NCBI GenBank assembly: GCA_034440635.1
Contig: JAOTON010002205.1
Location: forward strand, 558,001 to 622,000
Origin: Lepas anatifera
Lineage: Eukaryota > Arthropoda > Thecostraca > Lepadidae
Length of the DNA: 64,000 nucleotides
Reading direction: 5' to 3'
The notes below the pieces were generated by a model. The model was not told where the DNA came from. It was given only the letters and a program-made list of their open reading frames with translations, and searched no databases. Shown here in pieces: positions 1 through 24,900 of the stretch. The position numbers and the translations under genes were made by a program. Within the stretch, counting starts at the first letter, position 1. Every line of letters begins with the position of its first letter.

Positions 1-1058
1 CTTTAAAACCTCGATAAAAAGATATTAGCAGTCATTATCGAAAGACGCCACCTTACAACAGAGAACATGGTAGATCTTGCAGGTCCCGAATTCAGTCGTT
101 CCTCGCATCGGTTCGTGCGATCGATACAGTTCACGTTTTTCTCGATATCGCACCACAACACCATGGCGCCCGTCGCATGTTGAGCTCGATAAAATCAACT
201 TGCACCGTTTACCGGATAGCCGCCGCTTTGAACTCAGATTGGGACCAATTCAGTTCAGCATTCCAACGCTCCTATATGTGACGCGCAGCTTGTGGCATGC
301 TGCGCTGTAAACTCACACAGATGCGAAAAAAGAATAATTTCAGGGGTTTCGATCAGTTTCATACATGATGGTACGCTAGCACCAGTGTTGCGCATAAACA
401 AACCCAATCGATGAGCAAATCAGCTATCGTCGCCAGCCAAATTCCGACTTGTCCCTACTATTTTCGTTGAGAACAGCTATCCAACTCTTTGCCTCACTGT
501 GCGCTTCCTAGTGTCTGTCTTAGGCGCATTCTGCAGTTTACGCTGAAAGCGCTTAAGCAACCAAGTGGCTAGAATACGTGTGAAGTGGTAGGTTTGCCTG
601 TATATTTATCAATTTTATTTTATGCTTATTTATTTGACATCGACAGAGATTGGTTACAGGTACAAATAGTACATCAAAACAAATAATCATGGATTCAGTT
701 CCAACAACTGCAAATGACTTTGATACCGTTGTGTACAAAAAAAACGAAAAAGTATGTATACTGCTCAGAACGCTGGGATAAAATTCCCGACCATGAAAAG
801 CATACTAATTCAAACCTACCTAGCGTGGAAAGAGGAAGCTGTTCTGGTAATCTAACAGTCACAATAGCGAACTGTTAGGCTACAAAACAAATGAAGAAAT
901 TAAAAACTGAGTTGTCCTTAACCAAATACGAATAAAAGGCCGCAATGGCTAAGAACTTAGGTGGTTAGACTTGACGTCCGTATGACAACCCTGCGATGGG
1001 AAAAGGACCCACATTCCTGATATGCCCCAGTCCGGTTCGAGACAACGTTGTGCCTTAC
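1..1058. other. NOC3L last intron or 3' flank, no gene seen
   Basis: I looked for the missing C-terminal exon(s) of the leftward NOC3L gene here and found no convincing match. The stretch is AT-rich with only short chance reading frames. The last placed exon ends at a good donor at 1058/1057, so this is read as intron running off the window. Confidence 0.5.
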
Positions 1059-13488
<12,430 letters not shown>

Positions 13489-15042
13489 TATTACAGTGGA
13501 TCAACCTGAAAAACATTGGTTATTCCAAACTATTGAACACCCAGGCATACACAACACCAGGAATTTTCCCCATTAATAACTACAGGACCGATCATTTACA
13601 CACCCATCTAGTGCAAAACCATCAATGTGTAGGTAGGTAGGTACCTAGAAGTAAACGGATAAGAAATGTACCAGATTTTGACACCAATCTTATATTCAAG
13701 ACACACGCTTCCATGATATTGGAGACACAAGTGCTAATGGAAAAATAACACCTTCACTGCCCTCACCATCCACCACCCCAGGCAATACCAGTATCATACC
13801 AAATACAGTTAAGAAATACAAAAAATGGGAGTGCCTTGGCGCATAAAATGAGTTGTAAAAATTTCAGAACAACACCATACTGCATGGCCCATATCCAATA
13901 CAGCATTATAGCATATACCTTAGTGTCTTGACCATACCCTTCACCAGTTCAATTAGCACTCACTCTACCCCTTGACTCTACCCACGGTTAGAACCACGGT
14001 GGTTGTTTAGTACACCAGTACCACCTTGAAGTTGAACTGGGGTTCTTTGAAGCAGGCCAAAATTTTATCTAGCGTCTATTTGCTTTGTTTAGTACTCTAC
14101 TTACTTACCCTGCTGTCTGGAAAACCCATCGGTTCTATTTTTTATTATCTCGAAACACTCACGCACACGCACTGGACTTTACACCACGAGACGCTGATTG
14201 TAATCGATCCTTTCTTAAGGTACGTTCAGGGATCCTTCAGCCCGTGACGTACCCGGGCTAGGAATTCCTTCCCATTGGGCCGTGTGTTATGTGTAATGGC
14301 ACCTCCCGCTTAAATTTGTAAGAATCACGATAATAATTTTCCAATGCAATGATACTTTTTTTCTTCTGAGCTCTTTGAAATTTATATTGAATAATTATTT
14401 TCCGTGTTATTGTTCTGTTGTTGGGGGGATTGTAATATCTGCGTCACTTATGGATATTATGAAGCTTTCTGCCCTTACATCTACCAAAAATACTTTATAA
14501 ACATTTGTTTAATGCTTAAAAGTTTGCAATATTCCAAATTATTTCATGAACAAACATTTAAATCCACTTATTGTCCATTTATGTTCATTATCTAACTGAA
14601 AAATTTCCTAATCATGATTTTATTTCAAATTATCCCTTTACAAAAGGATTAAAAACCTCATGCCTCCTTTAATATGGCTGCTATCTGGCAGCGCTGAGAT
14701 ATTTCAGCATATCCAACAACACGAGCGCAGCAGCCAACAGCAACAAAAGAAGTCCAAGAAGCAAACCAGCATCCATCGTGCGTGTCGAGTTTCTGGTCAA
14801 GCTAGTCCACGGATAGAAGAGACACTTAATACGCCAGAAGTTCTAATTTTTATTTCATTAGTATGGTTTCTGGCGCTGGTCTCGTTGCTGGTAGACTCGT
14901 CTGTGTGGTTCCCGGCACGTATTATGGTAGTAATAATTGTTAAGATTACAGGTCCCTATCGTCTATGTTCGGCACTTAAATTTGACTTTATAAAGTCGAG
15001 TTAAGGCCAGTGCCATGGTTATGCGGGTTAATATTATAAGGC

Positions 15043-15175
15043 ATGAGGTTTTGGTTGTTGTGGCTGGTGGTCTTGGTTGCTGTGGTGGCGCGTTGGTGTG
15101 TTGGTTAGGTTGGTTGTTTGGGTGGTGTGGTGGTGTGGTCGGTAGTAGGTGGTAGGTGGTGATTTTGTGGCCTAT
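15043..15175 (+). repeat. GGT/GGTTAGG-rich tract, G-quadruplex potential
   Basis: About 130 bases almost without C, made of GGTGGT, GGTTGTT and GGTAGGTGG runs. The complementary composition (CCTAACC, ACCTACC) follows at 15310-15560. Confidence 0.7.
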
Positions 15176-15309
15176 TTCTTTACCTTATTCTAGTTATTCC
15201 TTTGAATGTTTTAAATATCCCCCATTCTGCAAATCTCTGAGGTGACATAAGGGGTTGTGTGTTGTGGTCAACGAGGTGCACTATCTAAGGGTTACCCACA
15301 AATAGGACC

Positions 15310-15560
15310 AGTCACACTGACCTGACCTGACCACTACCTGACCTACCTCCTACCTAACCTACCTAACCTAAAATAACTAACTCCAACCTACCTAACCTCA
15401 TCTCCTAATATTCTTGCCTATCAACCTCAATTCTGCTTTACTTTGTTATTTAAGTTATTTAAGAATAAGCTAAATTTGAACTTTGACATTTATTATGTTG
15501 TAACCTACCTAACCTCAACCTACCTACTCCTACTAACCTACCTCATTCTCCTTATCTTCC
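15310..15560 (+). repeat. CCTAA/ACCTACC-rich tract
   Basis: Irregular runs such as ACCTACCTAACCTACCTAAC and CCTACCTAACCTCAACC. They resemble but are not a regular arthropod telomere array (CCTAA)n. Confidence 0.6.
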
Positions 15561-15910
15561 TTAATACTACATTGCATGCCTCTTACCTTTTGATTTTACT
15601 ATTAAAGGTCTACTCAAGAATGAAGCTAGAACATAGACCTTTGAACTTTGACATTCTGTGTGATCTTTGAACCGTAGAGTACCCCCTCCCCGGCACTGCA
15701 CTGGTTCCGGAAGAAAGTATTTTGTGTCAAGGTATTTTCTTCTCTTCCAACATCATCATAATTCACCACCACATTGTTATTTTCCCAGGTAACCAAGAAG
15801 TAGATAGGAAGCCAATCTTAATCCTAGGCGTGACATCCAAGATCAAGATACATTCACCTTTACTGTAGCATCTACGTCTACAAAGAAATCATCACTCCTG
15901 GTGTTTGAAC

Positions 15911-15980
15911 ATGAAAGTAAAATGCTTAGTGAGGAATCCGGACGACTTCCTACGGGAAACCAAGAAGGATATATTTAAAA
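15911..15980 (+). CDS. DCAF13: DCAF13 exon 1
   Basis: ATG at 15911; MKVKCLVRNPDDFLRETKKD then donor A/GTAAGT. Phase 1 end joins TG of exon 2 to make Met before PRNYDP, where the human protein has Val. Confidence 0.93.
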
Positions 15981-18900
15981 GTAAGTGTTTTTTTACTGTT
16001 TTTTATTAATTTTTAAAAGAGATGAAATTGCCTTCTACATTGTCAAGGAGAATACTCAATACTAGCATTTGGTGCAATCTATATATAGGTAGTTGTCAGT
16101 GTGATTGTGGTGTATGCATTTACCTTTTGTTGGCCACCTTTCATCTTTGAAAAAACATCCTTTCTTCTCAAAGCAGAATTTTTTTATATTCTTGGGTTTT
16201 CTTGATTTAACACTGATGGCTTGCTTTCTGATTGTTTGACCTCAGGAGGGTATTCATAACAAGTTATTCAAACAATAACTTAGTGATAATTTTGCTTGTT
16301 TTAGGGGTGAGTTGTGTTAGAGTATCATTTTATAAAACAATATCCTTTGTCCCAACTTTACCTTCAAATGGACAAACATTATATATTATATGGGACAAAC
16401 ATTATAAAAAACTGGAAATATAAGGTAGAAGGTAAAGCTGGCAAAGGTATTAACTGTACTGTCTGAGCTGGCCCTTGCTAATTTTTTGTTTGCAACTTTT
16501 GCCATGCTGCCCTTATTCCTGTAATCAAAGGCCTAAGGATTTTCTCTTTGACTTTTTATGTGTGGATAGGCTGTTTCATTTTGAGTTATACTTGATTTGG
16601 ACATGGCCTTACATTACCTAAATTAATGGCAATGGCTTAGTTTATTGGCCAGAATACAACCAGGATCCATTCTGCATATGTTGGGCCCAACAAGGGCTAT
16701 TTCTGCAGCTGGTGCTGATGAAATACTGCTTACTTCCATCCATGAATTCAGGTGCAATTCCACATCCCATACACAGCAAATTTCAGAAGGAAAGCACTTG
16801 ACAGGATTGAAATAGAATGAGGTGAATTTTTCTTAAGAGCCACTGTAAGGCATATTGATGCTTGGTGGGGAATGACACCACTTGATGGATTCAATACATC
16901 CACAATATTTTCTGACTGACAATCCAATCTTGACTGATTTTTTACTGTCATGCAAACTACCTAATCCATTATATGTAACTAGCTCAGACAAAACCTCTTC
17001 TTTAACAAAAAAACATCCTAAAAATATGTAATGATAAAGAGAGTAGGGCTGTGAAGAAAGCCAACTTTTGCTTGGGCTGTGAAGAGTTCTACTGTCCTAT
17101 TGCTTGGGCTGACTGCCCCATCCTGGCCCTATGACAATAAGCTAGTCCCCATGGCTAAAATGTGATCCATATTTGACTGACAACAGAGTCCATCAAGTGT
17201 TATTTCCCAAGTACTATGGCATGGTCCATGCTAAAGTGCTGGAAAATGGCACTTGATCAACTCGACGACTCCACGATGTATCCTGATCGGCGGTCCGATA
17301 CTGATCCTATTTTGACAATGGAACCTTAGCTGCATCCCCTATCCCCCTGGGGCTCTTCTGGTCCCCAGCTACTAATTGTTAGTATCTACCAGCAGGAGTA
17401 ACATGTCTTGTATGTCGGCAGTGCCGCGGAACTATGACCCGAACCTGCACCCGTTCGCGGCGCCGCGTGAGTACACGCGGGCCATGAACGCCGCCAAGCT
17501 GGGCCGCATGTTCGCCAAGCCGTTCCTGGGAAGCCTGGACGGCCACAGGGACTCGGTGACGGCCCTGTCCAAACACCCCACCCGGCTGTCCCAGCTATAC
17601 ACTGGCGCCGCCGATGGCGAGGTGCGGCCGCCGGCGCTACATTGCCGCCTGCCTAACTGATGGTGCTCGCTCTGACGGCGGACATTCTAATTCTGATATG
17701 ATGATTATATTTTATTTGAATGGTTCTTTTTTGTAGCGTTTGTCTGAGTTTATTCCTTCTTGTTTGTCCTTGAGCGATTTCTAGCCGGGCAGAGCGGCTG
17801 CGGGATGCGTAACGTGTCGTTTTCGGCAGTGCGTGTTTCCCGCTGCGTCTGAACCTCGGCCGCCGACAGGTGCGTGTGTGGGACCTGGCGCGGATGCAAT
17901 GTCTTCGCACCATTCAGGCGCACGAGGGCTACATCCGCGCACTGACGCACACAGCCACCGGCGATGCCTTCTTCACCGTCGGCGACGACAAGACGGTGAA
18001 ACGGTGGCGCGGTGCTGCGCTAGAGGAGGAGGGAGATGAGGCAGAGGAGCCGGAGAATACGATACTGCTCAGGGTGAGACATCAGGGTGGTAAACAGCTG
18101 GGAGAATAGGGATGAATGGGGTTTTATTGGAAAAGGGCATATGGTTATAATAATCATTGGGACACACCTACAGCTATGTTCATGCGACATCGCCAACCTT
18201 CGTCTCGTCTAGAGGAGTTTCTGTGTCTGAATTGCATATGTAGATAGTCTGTCAGGCTAAAAACACAGAACGAATTACTCAGGAAGCATAGACGGATCCA
18301 GGATTACCGATCGGAGGGGGCGCCATCCGGACCAGGGGGCGCCACTTATGACCGGCAAAACCTATCAGGTGGGCGCCAAATCCTATCGGTGGGCGCCGAC
18401 TTTCGTATCCTGGGGGGGGTGGGAAGCGACATTTCAGGGGGCGCCATCGACCTTTCAGGGGGCGCCGAGGGTCGATTGGGGGGCATGTGCCCCCCTTGGC
18501 CCCCCTGGATCCGCCTATGTCAGGAAGTGTGTGACCCAGGGTTGGCACTGCCCCCTACCCACTGCCCGGGTTTTGGTTTTTTAGTGTTATTTTTTAAAGG
18601 ATAAAACTCACCTGGGTTTTTTTCAGAAATCATTTTCTAGATGCCCCTGAGTAAATTATTGTCTATTTTGCTATTCACATCACTTTTAAAGCTACTAAGC
18701 CTTGGTATGTGTAGAATATGCCAAAGTTTAGTAGAATTAGTACCATATGCCACCTCATACAACCCACTGGAAAACTGCATTAAAAGTGCATTTGGAAATC
18801 CTTGCCGTCTTACCAGGAAAATCATTCCCAAGAATCCACATGTCGTATAAATTGCACATTGTACAACACAAATTTCTATTATTTTTTGCAACAGGTAAAA

Positions 18901-21900
18901 GTCATTGGATAAGACCAATACTCTCTGAATATGACGTTAGTTTTTGTCTGTATGATGCAGTTTTTTCCAGAATTCAATCTTTTTTTTTTTTTTATATATA
19001 TATATATATATATATATCTTAACAAATTTATAAACATTTCTGCAGGTTCAAAATATGCCAAAGTAACTGTGCAGTCTCAGATTTTGACTCTGACTGACTT
19101 TGGCCTGAGACACACGAATAGTTTCATTGTCCAGCTCATGGAGCTTCTAAGGGTTATCGTGGTGGAGTCACGTGCTGTACCCCAGGCGCGCAGCCAAGGT
19201 GGGGCGACCGCCTCTCCCCTTGGCTGAACTTAAGCTCTGTAAAGAGCTTCCCGCGCGGCCTCCTGTCGTTTTCTGATTTATGTTCCCCAAGTTGATTATA
19301 AGAAGACGGACACCATCACAATGTTTGTCTCGGAGACTCTCAATAGCATGTCTCAGGGGCCCGAGCGCTGGTCTGGCAGGGCCCACCAAATTTTTGAATT
19401 GGGGGCCCCCATATTCAGCTATCGGGATACCAGAGTTTATCTCTGGGCCCCCCAGACTTGGTCTCTGAAGCAGCCCCAAAAGTTTTCCCGGGGTTTCCAG
19501 AGTTGGCCTGGAGGACCCTCAAGAGCTTGTCACGGGGGGGGCGTCCAGATCTGGTCTCTGAGGGCCACCAGAGTTGGCCTTGGTGGGCCCAAGAGTCTGA
19601 CTTGGGGATCCGAAAAGTTTTCTCGGGGAGTCCAGGGTTGCTCTGGGATGGCCTTTAAGAATTCGTCTCGGTGGCCTCAGAGTTGGTCTCCAAGGCCTTC
19701 GAGGGTTTGTCGCGTCGGCCCATCGAGTTGGTCTCGAACCTGGCTGAAAAATTGGTTTCGGGGGTTCCTAGATTCGGTCCTTAGGGTCCCCGGAGGTGGT
19801 TTCGGGAGACCCCAAGAATTGTTCTTGGGGCCCCTAGTGTTGATCTCGAGAACCTTGAAGAGTTTGTCTTGGTTCGTGGGGCCCCCAGAGCTGGTCTCTG
19901 GGATCCCTAGACCCGTTTTCGGGCGACTCAAAAGTTTTTTTTTTCTGGCGGAAGGGGAGGTTTTGTCTCAAGGCGCCGGCCAATTTTTATCAGTCTGCCC
20001 AAAGAATTCGTGTTGGGGGCACCTCAGAGATGGTCCCCGGGTCACAAAATAATAAAAAGGATACTACGCTTTATTCAGCTAGATAAGCAAAGAAACATGC
20101 AAGGGAGGTAAAACAGCCAATAAAAGTCACGTGAACCACACCGATTCACTCCACAATCACATCAGCCACCGCTGACATTCTTTTTATTTTCATTAGCGAT
20201 CTTTGCACTTGGGGCCCCGTGCAGTGCCCCCGAGTCTATATTCACGCCCCTTCCCCCTGAGCAAATAATGGATACACCCCTGCTCTGCTCTGAGAATTGT
20301 GATCTGACCCTTATTGATGTACCAGTCTAAGTTTTCCAGTGCTAGCATTTGTCCCTGAGGAATATGAGCTGATTTAGAAAAGTGAAAGTAAATTTTTGTG
20401 GGGCGCAGTGGTGCGATACTTTTCGCACTTGCTTTCTACGAGGTTGTCCGGGTTTATTTCCGTTGGATTTCTCGAGTACGGAGAACCGGCTCCTAAGAGA
20501 AAGCAGTAATAAGAGTCAACAACGCCGTATAACCATAGCACTGGATGAGTTGATAAACCCCAAAAATTGTTATTCTGGTCAAAAGTCTGTTCACTTTTCT
20601 TATCCATGGGTGTCCATAAAACTATGAAGGGTTCTGCACGCAGCCGTCAATTGGGTACTTCAGAACAGCTTGGGGAATAGGAGCTTCTTCTCCACTCCGC
20701 CACGTGAGGCAAAGACTGATAAGGAACGATGATATTGAAAGCATCACAGTCTTAATGCGTGCTCAAACAATGACATTAATCTAGAAACGGTGTGACGAGA
20801 AAGCTATAAAACAAAAATAAAAACAGAAAAAACCCACCAAAAAACGCAAAAAACCCGGACCCGCGGGCTTTTTATAAAAACCCGGGTTTTTTTCCAACCC
20901 TGGTGTGACCTATGATGCTCTACCTTTCAGAAATGCATCTTTCAAATAAATATGTGGTGGGTATCGTTAGCGCTACGTCCAGTGTTCTGTTGGCGCGTGA
21001 CTTCCGATCCGAGTGTGCAGTGTGTCAGCCTCGATTTCTAGCTGCACACGTGGTCGGCGCCGTGGTACCAGCCGTGCGTCGGTTGCAGACGATTGTGACC
21101 AGCATCAGTCACGCGGTGGGCCGCCCGGAGTTCGCCACCTGCGGGGAGACGTGTCAGATCTGGGAGGAGTCGCGCAACGAGCCGCTCAAGACCTACAGCT
21201 GGGGCGTGGACTGCCTCAGCTGCGTCAGGTTCAACCCCGTCGAAACCCACGTGCTTGGTATGCACCTAGATGCTTGATAGCGATATGGGGCCCGTATGTT
21301 GCTCTGCGCTCTGTCTTCAGTGTGTATTAAGAAATCGGTGGGCACTGTATTTTAAATGCATGGTTATATTCCGACTTCTCGCCTCACGTCGCAACGACAA
21401 AACATCTAATGGCATGCAGTGTTATTATCGCTCAGTACGTGTCTCCATGTATTATTCTCTGTAAGACCAAGATGCTTGCTGTTACCTCTAGCAGGTAGCT
21501 GCGCCAGGGTCCGATTGGAATTCCTGTGAACTTCGTGGTCAGCACAGATGGGTTATTTTTCACTTGTCTTGTGACATTCGGCGGCAGGCACGTGCTCCAG
21601 TGATCGTTCGGTGATCCTGTGACGTTTGTTGGCAGGCACGTGCTCCAGTGATCGGTCGGTGACCCTGTGACGTTTCTCGGCAGTCACGTGCTCCAGTGAT
21701 CGGTGGGTGACCCTGTGACGTTTCTCGGCAGTCACGTGCTCCAGTGATCGGTCGGTGACCCTGTGACGTTCGTTGGCAGGCACGTGCTTCAGTGATGGTC
21801 GGTGATCCAGTGACGTTCGTTGGCAGGCACGTGCGCCAGTGATCGGTCGGTGATCCTGTACGACACGCGGGAACAGCAGCCGGTCAGGCGGGTCACCACC

Positions 21901-24900
21901 AAACTGCGCTCCAACGTACTCGCCTGGAACCCAATGGAAGCCTTTATCTTCACATGCGCTAACGAGGACTACAAGTGAGCCCGTTTGCCCTTTTTCTTGG
22001 GTTTCCTTCTGCTTAATTTTTTTCTGCCGCAGTGCTAGCGGAACCATCCACATGCCTAGCATGCTCGTTAAATGATATTGATACAGATAAAGGGTTCACT
22101 GCTATTCCTGAGGTATGTCAGCCGCCGACCCAAGTCCCAGCGCTGGTTCTCGGGCTGCAGTATGCGCTCGGCTGCTGACCCCGCTGTGTCCGTCAGCTTG
22201 TACTCGTGGGACATGCGGAAGCTGAAGCGGCCGCTGCTGATTCACAAGGACCACGTGGCCGCCGTCATCGACGTCGACTACTCGCCCACCGGCCGCGAGT
22301 TCGTGTCTGGAGGCTACGATAAAACGCTGCGGCTCTGGTCGGCGCGTGAGGTCAGTTCTGACGCCCGCCGAAGGTGGGGTGAGAGAACATTAGCAGGCAT
22401 GGACATCGCCGACGCGCGTGAGCGAAACTGGGTGGTGGTCTCTTGTCTTTGGATACTCAACTCGTATATTTAACGAGTGTTTCACTTGTTTGCATTTATA
22501 AAAAAGAAAGTTTTTACGGATGACAGAAGTTGGGGATTGTGGAAATCACCCTTTTTCTCGCCTTGAATCGCTTGGAACAAAAAAGTAGCCGTTTTCTTTT
22601 CGAATGACTTCATCAAAGCAACAGTTGTCGTCTGCGAAATTATATCCTAGTTCAAAATCACAACATACACTCGCTTTGAGCTGTAGCTGAATGCAGTGCA
22701 CCATTGGCATTCCATATTCCGTCCTATTCTTCCTCCGGAATTTAAACTCAAGGGTAATGTTGGCATGGAATTTAATGTCCTTCACTTACTTATTCGGAAA
22801 TATCTTGTTCCCCTTCAAGTTTACCGACATTTCAAGCTAGTATATTACAAAGTACAACACAGTCTAGTAAGGATGGCTCACAGTCTAGCATACCAATTGC
22901 ATTGTTGCAATCTCGATGCAAAGGAACCTCTTCAGGGACTGAAGGGTGTTAGTGCCCTTTAGTTTGAATTGTACTCGTAAATTGCGCGGAAGTTCAATCA
23001 AGCGAGCTTTGAGAGGAACGGAGCAGGCTAGTTGTTGTTTCTCGCCATACTCTACCAAACGGCTATTTCTATTCAAAGCGAAAACCACTACTAGCATGTC
23101 CCATTTCACTCAAAGCTCCCTGGACTGAACGTACGCACAATTCATAAGTCAAAATAAAGGGCACTAGGACCCTTCAGTCTCTGAAGAATTCCTTTCCATC
23201 GTTTTGCAAGAATTCTTGGGTATAAATGCTAGGTGTGAGCCATCCATAATATAGCCTGTTGTACTTGTAATTTACTTACCTACATTCCATACACTTCAAA
23301 GCGATTATTGACATATTTCCGTATAAATATATGACCGATATTAATTTCCATGCCAGCCTTACCCTTGGGTTTAATTTCCGGAGGAACAATAAGGATGGAA
23401 TACGGAATGTTAATAGCGCACTACATTCGGTTACAGCTGAAAGTGAGTCGATGTTGTGACTATGGTCTAGGATGCTATTTTGCAGAGGATGAAAATTGTT
23501 GCATGGATGAAGCCATCATTTTACAGGGAAAAGGCTATAATTTTGTTCCAAACGATTCAAGGCGGGAATAATATATGATTTTCAGATTCTTTCCGCTGTC
23601 GGCGATGGGAGGTATTCCGGGCAATGAGGGCGGGAACACGGCATTCGTTTGCCGCTTTCCGTCCAAAGGCTTTGGATACCTTGAGCGAATGGAGAGACCA
23701 CCACAACAGTGGGATATAAACGCAGCTTGGTGCGTGCCAATCGTGTATGAAGCTGGGAAACTTGGTTAAGTGTTCGATAGTTTTAGGGATATAATCACCT
23801 CTTAACCTACATAGTATCTTATGTTTCTATGTTTTAATTGGCATTTACGCACCACGTGATATAAATTAATAGTATTGTTAGGACTTGAGAAATTATCATT
23901 ATGGTGTGCGCGATATAGGTAAGGCGCCCTAAAGCGCCAATGCTCACACACTAGTAGTGGCGCGCGGGAAACGGGTAACGTATAGTTCGTGTGATGGCCG
24001 CCCAGAGGCGCTAACCTAGCCGAATTGTTCAATTTAGGCTGCTTTTGGTGTTAACATTAGCAGAATCACTAGTATTCACGAGGGGTCCGTTCGGGTTTGA
24101 ATGACATCCTGTACTGATAATGCGTAGGTCCCGATCTCTTGGTTTGGTGTCGTGCCTGCAGAAAGGCGGGTTTGAGATAATTTCGCTGTTGGATTAGCAA
24201 AATTTGTGTCTCTTTAGTTCAGGGCAGTGAATTGTACCGGACAAAACGTTTTTCCTTAAAATAAGGCTGCCCCAAATACAGGGTCTTCGTGTGGTGAAAA
24301 ATATTGGGTGGAAAATAATGGGTATGTTCGAGTAACTTCTCCACACTCCTCCCAGAAGAGTAGCATGCTCTGCACCCAGGGGAAAATAACACTTGAGTAA
24401 GGCACGAATTCTTACGCAGTGGGCTTTCAGACAATTATTGATTTTCCGCCGTGCGCCATACTAGAAAATACGCATCATCAGAAACATGTTGAATTTTTAC
24501 GCATTTTCGTAAAGATCAAGTAAATACACTTTTCTTATAGATTTTTATTTTTCTTGACAATTCTGTAAAACTTTCCACGACACCATTCCCGCATCAAATA
24601 ACATTTTTATCAATCCTTAACACTGTTGGAAGTTACCCACGATTCAACTTACGTTACGGATTTTTGCTTACTTTGTACCCAAAAGTCTTGGGAAAACGCA
24701 GAGGACTTCGTGTGGTTCGCTCTGAATGTTTTTAAGGCCATGCCGCCACTCTGCTCTATACACATCTTTACATGATGTGTTCTGGGATGGCAAACTTACG
24801 CATATGACCGGAGCTTCCAAATTCTACGCCGTGGTTTCTCGGCGCAAATCAACTTTTATTTCCCCCTGTCTGCACCAGCTTTCTATCAGACACTAGAGTT

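Larger units (their letters stand above)
13489..15910. promoter_or_regulatory. Divergent intergenic region between NOC3L and DCAF13
   Basis: 2.4 kb between the two start codons, which point away from each other. No coding gene is evident inside. ATGGCTGCTATCTGGCAGCG near 14672 may mark a first exon or promoter-proximal site; this is only a guess. No TATA box was identified. Confidence 0.5.

Noticed and set aside
15310..15560. Interstitial telomere array
   Set aside because: CCTAA words are irregular and mixed with ACCTACC; no regular 5-bp period.
19321..20052. 243-residue protein
   Set aside because: Low-complexity Gly/Pro/Ser product of a tandem repeat, no homology recognised.
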